A DNA stretch of 15,211 bases from an uncultured Corynebacterium sp. Lineage in GTDB: Bacteria > Actinomycetota > Actinomycetes > Mycobacteriales > Mycobacteriaceae. Shown in pieces: positions 6,640 to 13,687 of this stretch. The DNA is taken from assembly GCF_946222985.1 (NCBI RefSeq), contig NZ_CAMIFY010000061.1, positions 1 through 15,211 on the forward strand, in the 5' to 3' direction. The translations under genes were made by a program, and so were the position numbers. The notes under the pieces were generated by a model, which was not told the DNA's origin, did not search any database, and was given only the letters and a program-made list of their open reading frames with translations. Within the stretch, counting starts at the first letter, position 1. The number at the start of each line of letters is the position of its first letter.

Positions 6640-7749
6640 ATGGCGACCGTCACTTTCGAGCACGTGCAGTTGACTTACCCCGGCGCGAACGCGCCCACCG
6701 TGAAGGACCTCGATCTCGACATCGCGGACGGGGAATTCCTCGTGCTCGTCGGGCCGTCGGGCTGCGGCAAGTCCACGTCCCTGCGCATGCTCGCGGGGCT
6801 GGAGGAGGTCACGGAGGGCCGGATCCTCATCGACGGCCACGACGTCACGCACGAAGACCCCAAGGACCGGGACATCGCGATGGTGTTCCAGAACTACGCC
6901 CTGTACCCGCACATGTCGGTGCGGGAGAACATGGGCTTCGCGCTGAAGCTGGCGAAGGTCGACAAGGCCGAGCGCAACGCCCGCGTCGAGAAGGCCGCCG
7001 CCATGCTCGACCTGACCCCGTACCTGGACCGCAAGCCGAAGGACCTGTCGGGCGGCCAGCGCCAGCGCGTGGCGATGGGCCGCGCGATCGTCCGCGAGCC
7101 GCAGGTCTTCCTCATGGACGAGCCGCTGTCGAACCTCGACGCCAAGCTGCGCGTGCAGACGCGCACCCAGGTCGCCGCGCTGCAGCGCGAACTGGGCGTC
7201 ACCACGGTCTACGTCACCCACGACCAGGTCGAGGCGATGACGATGGGCGACCGCGTCGCCGTCCTCGACTCCGGCGTCCTCCAGCAGGTCGCGCCGCCGA
7301 AGGAGCTCTACGCCCGGCCCGCCAACGTCTTCGTGGCCGGGTTCATCGGCTCCCCCGCGATGAACCTGCTGCCCGCCCGCGTCGACGACGGGGTGCTCAT
7401 GTTCGGCGATCAGCGGATGCCGGCGCCGGAGAGCGCCGACGGCACCCCGATCGAGGGCGACGTCGTCGTCGGCGTGCGCCCGGAGAACACCTCGCTTGGC
7501 GACGGCGGCCTCCCCGCCACCGTGGCGTTGGTCGAGGAACTCGGGGCGGACTCGTACGTGTACGCGAACGTCGACGGGCAGATCGGCAACCGGGGCGGCG
7601 GGTCCGACCTGGACGGCGGTTTCGCCGAGCCCCTCATCGCCCGCGTCGGCGACGGGACGGCTCCGGCGGTCGGCACGCGGGTGTCGTTGGTCGCCGATCC
7701 CGACAAGCTCCACGTCTTCGACGCGGCCACGGGTGCGCGCCTGAACTGA
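6640..7749 (+). CDS. msiK: MsiK/UgpC-type carbohydrate ABC importer ATPase
   Basis: This 369-residue ATPase drives the sugar importer encoded immediately downstream. Motifs are Walker A GPSGCGKST (38-46), Q-loop Gln84, signature LSGGQ (136-140), Walker B VFLMDE (156-161), D-loop SNLD and switch His194. A C-terminal MalK-like regulatory (TOBE) part covers about 240-369. Length and order match MalK/MsiK/UgpC; automated pipelines often name such proteins UgpC, but nothing here points to glycerol-3-phosphate. The start is the ATG at 6640, just before the conserved N-terminus. Upstream sequence in the same open frame is antisense to the kinase gene and not coding. In actinobacteria MsiK-type ATPases can serve several importers. 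Here the gene leads a binding protein/permease set, and in Corynebacterium the equivalent would be tusK or musK. Confidence 0.93.
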   Translation: MATVTFEHVQLTYPGANAPTVKDLDLDIADGEFLVLVGPSGCGKSTSLRMLAGLEEVTEGRILIDGHDVTHEDPKDRDIAMVFQNYALYPHMSVRENMGFALKLAKVDKAERNARVEKAAAMLDLTPYLDRKPKDLSGGQRQRVAMGRAIVREPQVFLMDEPLSNLDAKLRVQTRTQVAALQRELGVTTVYVTHDQVEAMTMGDRVAVLDSGVLQQVAPPKELYARPANVFVAGFIGSPAMNLLPARVDDGVLMFGDQRMPAPESADGTPIEGDVVVGVRPENTSLGDGGLPATVALVEELGADSYVYANVDGQIGNRGGGSDLDGGFAEPLIARVGDGTAPAVGTRVSLVADPDKLHVFDAATGARLN

Positions 7750-7771
7750 CGGCCGTGGCGCGTGCGCCGTC
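7748..7771 (+). terminator. Weak hairpin after the importer ATPase
   Basis: GACGGC (7748-7753) overlaps the ATPase stop and pairs with GCCGTC (7766-7771). No T-run follows. It may reduce readthrough between the ATPase and binding-protein genes, but the evidence is slight. Confidence 0.25.
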
Positions 7772-7818
7772 GTCGCAACGCTTCTTCGCCCCACGCTTTG
7801 CCCCGACTGATAATCCCC

Positions 7819-7834
7819 TGTGATTCACGACACA
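7819..7834 (+). promoter_or_regulatory. GlxR/CRP-like operator upstream of the binding-protein gene
   Basis: TGTGATTCACGACACA matches the CRP-family consensus TGTGA-N6-TCACA at nine of ten fixed positions. Corynebacteria use this consensus for the cAMP-responsive regulator GlxR, which controls much carbon uptake. The box lies directly upstream of possible -10 boxes TAACCT (7835-7840) and TAGACT (7842-7847), overlapping the -35 region, so repression is more likely than activation. Binding is inferred. Confidence 0.55.
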
Positions 7835-7847
7835 TAACCTTTAGACT
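7835..7847 (+). promoter_or_regulatory. Candidate promoter -10 boxes for the binding-protein gene
   Basis: Two TANNNT boxes, TAACCT (7835-7840) and TAGACT (7842-7847), lie about 50 bp before the ATG at 7898 in an A/T-richer stretch. Either would give a leader of roughly 45 nt carrying the ribosome-binding site GAAAGGA. A separate promoter would let the abundant binding protein and permeases be expressed apart from the ATPase. Confidence 0.45.
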
Positions 7848-7897
7848 CGAACAGGAACCCCGATCACACGGGGCACGGAAACGAAAGGACGACCATC

Positions 7898-9154
7898 ATG
7901 GTCTCAATCCGCAAGCCGCTCCTCGCGGGCCTCGCCGTCACCGGCCTGGTCCTCGCCGGCTGCTCCAACGACGACAACGGCGGCACCGACAACGCCGCCG
8001 CGGGCGAGGGGCAGGACGCCCGTGGCCCGATCACCTTCGCGATGGGCAAGAACGACATCGAGAAGGTCCAGCAGATCGCCGAAGCCTGGAACGGCGAACA
8101 CCCCGACGAGCAGGTCACCATCCACGAGCTGGCCGGCGAAGCCGACGCGCAGCGCGACACGCTCGTCCAGTCGCTCGAGGCCTCCTCGGGCGAGTTCGAC
8201 GTCATGGCCCTCGACATCACGTGGACGGCGGAGTTCGCCGCGAACGAGTACCTGGTGCCGCTGACCGACCAGATGGAGGTCGACACGTCCGGGCTCCTCG
8301 AGCCGGCCGTCGAATCCGCCACCTACAACGGCACCGTCTACGCCGTCCCGCAGAACACCAACGGCCAGCTGCTCTACCGCAACACCGAGCTGGTCCCCGA
8401 GGCCCCGGAGAACTGGGACGCGCTGGCCGCCTCCTGTGAACCGCTGCCGGAGGACAAGGGCTGCCTGACGCTGCAGCTGTCGCAGTACGAGGGCCTGAGC
8501 GTCAACACGCTCGGCGCCATCCACGCCTGGGGCGGTTCACTCATCGACGACGAGGGCAACGTCACCGTCGATACGCCGGAGGCCAAGGCCGGCCTGCAGG
8601 CGCTCGTCGACGGCTACGCCGACGGCACCATCACGCCGGAGTCCACGGGCGCCACGGAGGAGGAGACCATGCAGGCCTTCACCAACGAGGATTCCGCCTA
8701 CGCCGTGAACTGGCCGTACATGTTCGACGCCGCCGCCGAGACCCCGGTCGCCGACAAGTTCGAGGTCACCCCGCTGGTGGGCCCGGACGGCGTGGGCGTG
8801 TCCACGCTGGGCGGCTACAACAACGGCATCAACGTCCACTCGGAGTACAAGGCCACGGCCCGCGACTTCATCGAGTTCGTGATCTCGGAGGACAACCAGA
8901 TGTCCTTCGCCGAGCAGTCGTTCCCGCCGGTGCTGGCCTCGATCTACGACGACGAGGAGCTCGTGGAGCAGTTCCCGTACCTCCCGGCCCTGAAGGAGTC
9001 GCTGGAGAACGGCAAGCCGCGTCCGGTTTCCCCGTACTACGCCGCCATGTCCAAGGCCGTCCAGGACAACGCCTACGCCGCCATCAACGGCACGAAGGAC
9101 GTCGACCAGGCCATCGCCGACATGAAGTCGGCGCTCGAGCAGGCCGGCAACTAG
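7898..9154 (+). CDS. Carbohydrate ABC importer substrate-binding lipoprotein
   Basis: This 418-residue extracellular solute-binding protein (family 1, MalE/LpqY-like) captures sugar for the permeases encoded next. A signal peptide with a lipobox LAGC (residues 19-22) predicts lipid attachment at Cys22 and anchoring to the outer face of the membrane. An acidic, Gly/Asn-rich spacer follows, then the two-lobed binding fold. The start ATG at 7898 has GAAAGGA (7883-7889) 8 nt upstream. Gene order ATPase, binding protein, MalF-type, MalG-type matches corynebacterial Tus (trehalose) and Mus (maltose) importers. As I recall, tus lies near purK/purE in C. glutamicum, as here, which favours trehalose. 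The sequence alone does not show the substrate. Confidence 0.93.
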   Translation: MVSIRKPLLAGLAVTGLVLAGCSNDDNGGTDNAAAGEGQDARGPITFAMGKNDIEKVQQIAEAWNGEHPDEQVTIHELAGEADAQRDTLVQSLEASSGEFDVMALDITWTAEFAANEYLVPLTDQMEVDTSGLLEPAVESATYNGTVYAVPQNTNGQLLYRNTELVPEAPENWDALAASCEPLPEDKGCLTLQLSQYEGLSVNTLGAIHAWGGSLIDDEGNVTVDTPEAKAGLQALVDGYADGTITPESTGATEEETMQAFTNEDSAYAVNWPYMFDAAAETPVADKFEVTPLVGPDGVGVSTLGGYNNGINVHSEYKATARDFIEFVISEDNQMSFAEQSFPPVLASIYDDEELVEQFPYLPALKESLENGKPRPVSPYYAAMSKAVQDNAYAAINGTKDVDQAIADMKSALEQAGN

Positions 9155-9179
9155 CCCCGGTCTTTTCCGGAACCCGAAC

Positions 9180-9186
9180 AAGGAGA
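9180..9186 (+). promoter_or_regulatory. Ribosome-binding site fixing a GTG start
   Basis: AAGGAGA lies 7 nt before the GTG at 9194 and supports that non-ATG start for the MalF-type permease. Confidence 0.75.
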
Positions 9187-9193
9187 GTCGCGC

Positions 9194-10459
9194 GTGACCA
9201 CGTCGACCGTCGGCCGGCACCGGGAGCAGGTGCCGCCCAACGGGTCCGGTGAATCCGGGCCCGGCAGCGGACCAGCATCCAGGCCGAAGTCGAAGATGAA
9301 GGCGCTGGCGCTGGTCGGCCCGGCTCTGGCGGTGCTGGCGGTGGTGATCGGCTACCCGATCATCCGCGCCATCTGGCTCTCCTTCCAATCGGACCGCCAC
9401 ATCGACCCCGACACCGGGCTTTTCGTCGACGGCGGTTTCGCCGGGCTCCAGCATTACCTGTACTGGCTGACGCAGCGCTGCATGCTTTCCGACGGCACCG
9501 TCGGCACCTGCGCGCCCGGCACCCTGTCCACGGACTTCTGGCCGGCGGTGGGGATCACGCTGTTCTTCGCGGTCGTCACCGTGTCGCTGGAGACGCTGCT
9601 GGGCCTGGGCATGGCGCTGATCATGGCCCGCGATTTCGCGGGCCGCGGCATGCTGCGCGCGGCGGTGCTGATCCCGTGGGCGATTCCGACGGCCGTCACG
9701 GCGAAGCTGTGGCAGTTCATCTTCGCCGACTACGGCATCGCCAACAAGATCCTCTCCCCCTTCACCGAGGAGACGATCCGCTGGACAACCGACCCGTGGG
9801 CGGCGCGCTCGGCGGTCATCGTCGCCGACGTGTGGAAGACCGCGCCGTTCATGGCGCTGCTCATCCTCGCGGGGCTGCAGATGATCCCGAAGGACGTCCA
9901 CGAAGCCGCGCGCGTCGACGGCGCCACGACGTGGCAGCGGTTCCTCCACATCACGTTGCCGCTGGTCAAGCCCGCCCTGATGGTGGCGGTGCTCTTCCGC
10001 ACGCTCGATGCGCTGCGCATGTACGACCTGCCGGTGATCATGATCTCGTCGTCGTCGAACTCCCCGACGGCCACCATCTCGCAGCTCGTCGTCGAGGACA
10101 TGCGGCAGGGCAACTTCAACTCCGCGTCCGCGCTGTCGACGCTGGTGTTCCTGCTCATCTTCGGCATCGCGTTCGTCATGATCCGGTTCCTCGGCGCCGA
10201 CGTGTCCGGATCGCGGGGCATGAAGGACGCCAAGAAGAACGGGGGCGGGGGCGCGTGGCGACCGTGGCGTCGCAAAGCACGGGCCGGCGACCCCGACGAC
10301 GCGGAACGATCCCGCGCCGCCGAGGTACCCGCGGGCCCGCCCGCGATGGTCGCGGCCACCGCCGAGGACCGCGCCACCGACGCGACTCCCGATGAAGCTC
10401 CCGACACATCCCCCGATGCAGCTCCCGACAACACGACCGACGGGGAGGCCGGACGATGA
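9194..10459 (+). CDS. MalF-type sugar ABC importer permease with C-terminal extension
   Basis: This 421-residue permease is one half of the importer channel. A polar Gly/Pro/Ser-rich N-terminus (1-35) precedes the first helix (about 36-64). The other helices fall at about 118-146, 153-178, 205-230, 258-285 and 310-333. The EAA loop that contacts the ATPase is at about 237-260 (EAARVDGATTWQRF...LPL). The outer loop after helix 1 has Cys96 and Cys106, which could form a disulfide. Residues 334-421 are an extra cytoplasmic tail, first basic and then Ala/Pro/Asp/Thr-rich with repeated DEAPDTSPDAAPD-like sequence; most MalF-type proteins end soon after the last helix. The gene starts with GTG behind AAGGAGA and overlaps the next gene by 4 bp (ATGA), implying coupled translation. 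Confidence 0.93.
   Translation: MTTSTVGRHREQVPPNGSGESGPGSGPASRPKSKMKALALVGPALAVLAVVIGYPIIRAIWLSFQSDRHIDPDTGLFVDGGFAGLQHYLYWLTQRCMLSDGTVGTCAPGTLSTDFWPAVGITLFFAVVTVSLETLLGLGMALIMARDFAGRGMLRAAVLIPWAIPTAVTAKLWQFIFADYGIANKILSPFTEETIRWTTDPWAARSAVIVADVWKTAPFMALLILAGLQMIPKDVHEAARVDGATTWQRFLHITLPLVKPALMVAVLFRTLDALRMYDLPVIMISSSSNSPTATISQLVVEDMRQGNFNSASALSTLVFLLIFGIAFVMIRFLGADVSGSRGMKDAKKNGGGGAWRPWRRKARAGDPDDAERSRAAEVPAGPPAMVAATAEDRATDATPDEAPDTSPDAAPDNTTDGEAGR
10391..10430. repeat. Short direct repeat in the permease tail
   Basis: GATGAAGCTCCCGACA (10391-10406) recurs as GATGCAGCTCCCGACA (10415-10430), one mismatch in 16 and offset by 24 bp, so the frame is kept. It encodes the DEAPDTSP/DAAPDNTT repeat of the MalF-type permease tail. 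Confidence 0.85.
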
Positions 10460-11298
10460 CCACCGCCAAGCGACTGCGTTCCTGGGCCGGCAACTACCTG
10501 GCCGTCATCCTGATCCTGGTGTGGGGCCTCGCGCCGTTCTACTGGATGGTCGTCACCGCGCTGCGCGACAAGGCGCACACGTTCGACACCACGCCGTGGT
10601 TCACCCACGTGACCCTGCAGAACTTCGAGGACGCGCTGGCCACGGACACCGGCAACGACTTCCTCGGCGCCATCGTCAACTCGCTCATCGTCGGCGCGGC
10701 GACGACGCTGGTGGCACTGGCCATCGGCGTGTTCACCGCCTACGCGCTGGCGCGGCTGGAGTTCCCGGGCAAGGGCTTCGTCACCGGCATCATCCTGGCG
10801 GCGTCGATGTTCCCCGGCATCGCCCTGGTCACGCCGCTGTTCCAGCTGTTCGGCGACATCGGGTGGATCGGCACGTACCAGGCGCTGATCATCCCGAACA
10901 TCTCCTTCGTGCTGCCACTGACGGTGTACACCCTGACCAGCTTCTTCCGCGATCTTCCGTGGGAGTTGGAGGAGGCCGCCCGCGTCGACGGCGCCACCCG
11001 CGGCCAGGCGTTCCGCATGGTGATCCTGCCGCTGGCGACGCCGGCGCTGTTCACCACCGCGATCCTGGCGTTCGTGGCCACGTGGAACGAGTTCATGCTC
11101 GCCCGCCAGCTGTCGAACACCGCCACCGAGCCCGTCACCGTCGCCATCGCGCGCTTCACCGGCCCCAGCGCCTTCGAGTACCCGTACGCCGCGACGATGG
11201 CCGCCGGTGCGCTGGTGACCATTCCGCTGGTGATCATGGTGCTGATCTTCCAGAAGTGGATCGTCTCGGGCCTGACGGCCGGCGGCGTCAAGGCGTGA
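10456..11298 (+). CDS. MalG-type sugar ABC importer permease
   Basis: This 280-residue protein is the second channel half. Six hydrophobic helices lie at about 14-35, 72-98, 107-131, 138-162, 195-215 and 247-268. The EAA loop is at about 172-195 (EEAARVDGATRGQAFRMVILPL), and the C-terminus QKWIVSGLTAGGVKA is typical of the family. The ATG lies inside the TGA overlap with the upstream gene (ATGA, 10456-10459), so the two permeases are probably made in equal amounts by translational coupling. This gene closes the importer unit. Confidence 0.95.
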   Translation: MTTAKRLRSWAGNYLAVILILVWGLAPFYWMVVTALRDKAHTFDTTPWFTHVTLQNFEDALATDTGNDFLGAIVNSLIVGAATTLVALAIGVFTAYALARLEFPGKGFVTGIILAASMFPGIALVTPLFQLFGDIGWIGTYQALIIPNISFVLPLTVYTLTSFFRDLPWELEEAARVDGATRGQAFRMVILPLATPALFTTAILAFVATWNEFMLARQLSNTATEPVTVAIARFTGPSAFEYPYAATMAAGALVTIPLVIMVLIFQKWIVSGLTAGGVKA

Positions 11299-11305
11299 CG
11301 GTTTT
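11286..11305 (+). terminator. Weak hairpin plus T4 at the end of the importer operon
   Basis: CGTCA (11286-11290) and TGACG (11296-11300) flank a 5-nt loop across the MalG-type stop codon and are followed by G and TTTT. The stem is only 5 bp, so it is a marginal intrinsic terminator. Confidence 0.3.
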
Positions 11306-11350
11306 CGCTTGACGACGTCCCGCCGCCCCCGCCCACCCGCGGGCAACGCC

Positions 11351-11356
11351 TAGAAT
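11351..11356 (+). promoter_or_regulatory. -10 box for the small membrane protein gene
   Basis: TAGAAT, close to the TATAAT consensus, sits 8 nt before the ATG at 11365. No ribosome-binding site is present, so a leaderless or nearly leaderless mRNA is likely. Confidence 0.55.
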
Positions 11357-11364
11357 CGCTTCAC

Positions 11365-11580
11365 ATGACCGGAAGCCGAGGACCCCGCCACGACGCCAAA
11401 GCCCGCCGCATGCGGGTGGAGGCGGTGGCGGGGTTCCTGTTCTTCTGGACCCTCGTCGTCGGCGCCTGGGCGGTCTATCAGATCGCCGTCGGAGAGCCGT
11501 CCGTGGCGCTGAGCTTCGTTCTGCTGCTGCTCGTCATCGGCGACGTCATCGCGTGGAGGAAGTGGACCGAGCTGAAGTGA
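11365..11580 (+). CDS. Small two-helix membrane protein
   Basis: This 71-residue protein has a basic N-terminus (MTGSRGPRHDAKARRMR) and two hydrophobic helices at about 20-42 and 47-64. It ends WRKWTELK, so both ends are predicted cytoplasmic. I do not recognise a named family. A coding gene is supported by the helical hairpin pattern, a near-consensus -10 directly before the ATG, and its position after the importer. Small membrane proteins accompany corynebacterial sugar importers, so a link to the transporter is possible but unproven. Confidence 0.7.
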   Translation: MTGSRGPRHDAKARRMRVEAVAGFLFFWTLVVGAWAVYQIAVGEPSVALSFVLLLLVIGDVIAWRKWTELK

Positions 11581-11746
11581 AGGGGGCGCGCGGGGCGTCG
11601 GTCGGGGCTCGGCCTCGCCATCGATGCCGCCGGAGGCGAGCACTCGAAGTTGCTGCGGGCGGAGGGTGACGGTGACGGCCGCGGGAACGGGAGCGGTGGT
11701 GACGGAGAGCGCGACCCCATGGCCATGGCGTCAAAACCGGCGCGCC
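11581..11746. other. Convergent intergenic region
   Basis: This 166-bp gap lies between the small membrane gene and the converging purE. It holds a 6-bp inverted repeat, CTCGCC (11614-11619) and GGCGAG (11635-11640), and the 12-bp palindrome CCATGGCCATGG (11717-11728). No T-rich terminator is visible for either strand, and no gene is supported. Confidence 0.4.
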
Positions 11747-12277
11747 CTACTCCCCCATGAGGTTTTCGCGGAGCTTGCGGTCCTTCTCCAGGACGCCGTC
11801 GCGCATGTCGGCCTGGTAGGCCTCCATCGCCTCGACGAGCTCGGGGTGGCCGGCCGAGAGGATCCGCACGGCCAGCAGGCCGGCGTTCTTCGCCCCACCC
11901 ACGCCGACGGTGGCCACGGGCACGCCGCCGGGCATCTGCACGATCGACAGCAGCGAATCCATGCCCTCGAGGTTCTCCAGCGCGCGCGGCACGCCGATGA
12001 CCGGCAGCGGCGTCGCCGAGGCGACCATGCCCGGCAGATGCGCCGCGCCGCCCGCACCGGCGATGATGACCTTCAGGCCACGCCCCGCCGCGGACTTGGC
12101 GTAGTCCAGCATCCGCTCCGGAGTGCGGTGCGCCGAGACGACGCCCACTTCGAAGGGCACGCCGAATTCGGCCAACGCCTCCGCGGCCGGCTGCATCGTC
12201 GGCCAGTCGGAATCGCTGCCCATGATCAGGCCGACCAGCGGTCCATCGACGCCGTCGCCATTCAACTTCGCGGTCAT
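11747..12277 (-). CDS. purE: N5-carboxyaminoimidazole ribonucleotide mutase
   Basis: This 176-residue class I PurE moves the carboxyl group of N5-CAIR to give CAIR in de novo purine synthesis. It shows MGSDSDWPTM (19-28), SAHRTPERM with His50 (48-56) and AGAGGAAHLPGM with His80 (73-84), the residues that build the active site of the octamer. The ATG at 12275-12277 is preceded by GAGGA about 10 nt upstream. purK is 40 bp upstream on the same strand, so the pair is probably co-transcribed. PurK makes the unstable N5-CAIR that PurE uses. Confidence 0.97.
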   Translation of the reverse strand: MTAKLNGDGVDGPLVGLIMGSDSDWPTMQPAAEALAEFGVPFEVGVVSAHRTPERMLDYAKSAAGRGLKVIIAGAGGAAHLPGMVASATPLPVIGVPRALENLEGMDSLLSIVQMPGGVPVATVGVGGAKNAGLLAVRILSAGHPELVEAMEAYQADMRDGVLEKDRKLRENLMGE

Positions 12278-12317
12278 GTTTCCCGTCCTCGTTTTCTCGG
12301 TCTGTGTCCGGTCCGGA

Positions 12318-13619
12318 CTACTTCTCGACGTACCCGTCGGCCCACGTCGCGTCGACGATGAAACCGGCGGCCAGGTCGGCCTCCCGGCGCGTCGCGGCGA
12401 CGCCCTCCGGCGACGCGTCGGCGCCGGTGACGTTGACGTGCCCGAGCTTGCGCCCGGCGCGGTGCCCCTTGCCGTACCAGTGGATCTTCGCGTGCGGGAA
12501 CCGGCGCCACACCGCGGCGAAGCGCTGGGCCATCGGCATCTCCGGATCCTCGTCGGCGCCGAGGGTGTTGGCCATGACGGTCACCGCGGCCGTGGGCCGC
12601 GTGTCGCCGAGCGGGTAATCCAGAACGGCGCGCATGTGCTGCTCGAACTGCCCCGTGGCCGACCCGTCCTGCGACCAGTGGCCGGTGTTGTGCGGGCGCA
12701 TGGCCAGCTCGTTGACGAAGATCTCCGGCTGCCCCGCCGCATCGCGCGTCTCGAACAACTCCACGGCCAGCACGCCGGTGGCCCCGAGCTCCTCGGCGAT
12801 GCGCACCGACAGCTCCCGGGCCCGCGTCGCCAACGACTCGTCGAGCCCCGGCGCCGGCGCGACGGCCTCGACGCAGATGCCGTCGCGCTGCACCGATTCC
12901 ACGATCGGCCACGCCGCGACCTCGCCGGACGGCGTGCGCGCGCACATCGCCGACAGCTCGCGGGCGAGGTCGACCTTCTTTTCCGCCATGAGCGGCACGC
13001 CGTCGTCAAGCAGCTTCGCGACGAGCCCCTCGATCTCCTCGACGGCCGGGAACCACACTCCGTGGCCGTCGTAGCCGCCGCGGCGGGCCTTCAGGCACAC
13101 CTGCCCCGAGACGACCTCGGCGAAGCCGAGCGCATCGTCGACCGACTCGATGGCCATGAACGGCGGCACCGGCGCACCGATCTCGCGCAACCGCTTGCGC
13201 ATGACCAACTTGTCCTGCGCGTTGACCAGGGCGTCGGGGCCGGGCTGGACCGAGATGCCCGCGTCCTGCAGGGCCCTCAGATGCTCGGTCGGCACGTGCT
13301 CGTGGTCGAAGGTCACGGCGTCGACCGGGCGGATCGTGCCGGCGGCGCGCACGCGGGTGGCGCGGCGCAGATCGTCGAGCACCGTGTAGTCGCCGAGCTC
13401 GACGTCGCGGCAGATCTGCGCGGCCGACGAATCCCGCGACCCCGCCAACAGACGCACCGACTGGCCGATCTCGATGGCGGCGGTCTGCATCATCCGGGCC
13501 AACTGGCCGTCGCCGATGACGGTGACGACGGGCATGCCCGGCGCGTGCGCGGGGTTGGCCGGCACGGGGCCGTCCGACTGGCCGGCGGAATCGTTCTGGC
13601 TGTTCTCCGGTGCGATCAC
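12318..13619 (-). CDS. purK: N5-carboxyaminoimidazole ribonucleotide synthase
   Basis: This 433-residue ATP-grasp enzyme carboxylates AIR with ATP and bicarbonate to N5-CAIR, the step before PurE. It shows the N-terminal loop VVTVIGDGQLARMM (31-44), TFDHEHVP (103-110), the ATP-grasp segment KARRGGYDGHG (177-187), AEKKVDLARELS (212-223) and the metal/substrate region NELAMRPHNTGHWSQ (303-317). The first 28 residues are a polar extension not found in typical PurK. I kept the GTG at 13617-13619 because a near-perfect -10 TATGAT ends 6 nt before it, fitting a leaderless mRNA. The internal ATG at 13535 has no ribosome-binding site. The gene is divergent from the DUF1846 gene. Confidence 0.95.
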   Translation of the reverse strand: MIAPENSQNDSAGQSDGPVPANPAHAPGMPVVTVIGDGQLARMMQTAAIEIGQSVRLLAGSRDSSAAQICRDVELGDYTVLDDLRRATRVRAAGTIRPVDAVTFDHEHVPTEHLRALQDAGISVQPGPDALVNAQDKLVMRKRLREIGAPVPPFMAIESVDDALGFAEVVSGQVCLKARRGGYDGHGVWFPAVEEIEGLVAKLLDDGVPLMAEKKVDLARELSAMCARTPSGEVAAWPIVESVQRDGICVEAVAPAPGLDESLATRARELSVRIAEELGATGVLAVELFETRDAAGQPEIFVNELAMRPHNTGHWSQDGSATGQFEQHMRAVLDYPLGDTRPTAAVTVMANTLGADEDPEMPMAQRFAAVWRRFPHAKIHWYGKGHRAGRKLGHVNVTGADASPEGVAATRREADLAAGFIVDATWADGYVEK

Positions 13620-13625
13620 GTGTCC

Positions 13626-13631
13626 ATCATA
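13626..13631 (-). promoter_or_regulatory. -10 box for a leaderless purK mRNA
   Basis: TATGAT on the minus strand differs from TATAAT at one base and leaves exactly 6 nt to the GTG at 13619. Transcription would begin at the G of the start codon. No purine-repressor operator is evident in the short gap. Confidence 0.6.
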
Positions 13632-13673
13632 GGCGGCGGACGATGTGCCCGAGACGGCGGCCGCGGGCGCCGC

Positions 13674-13679
13674 TAGGAT
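13674..13679 (+). promoter_or_regulatory. -10 box for the DUF1846 gene
   Basis: TAGGAT ends 8 nt before the ATG at 13688. Together with the purK -10 it forms a compact divergent promoter pair in a 68-bp gap. An out-of-frame ATG at 13678 opens only a five-codon frame. Confidence 0.5.
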
Positions 13680-13687
13680 GAGTGCCC

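Noticed and set aside
8537..11346. Long minus-strand open frames opposite the importer genes
   Set aside because: They are typical shadow frames of high-GC genes, rich in Arg/His/Gly/Asp, without motifs or ribosome-binding sites.
12123..13676. Long plus-strand open frame opposite purK/purE
   Set aside because: purE and purK carry complete catalytic motifs on the minus strand; this frame is low-complexity antisense sequence.
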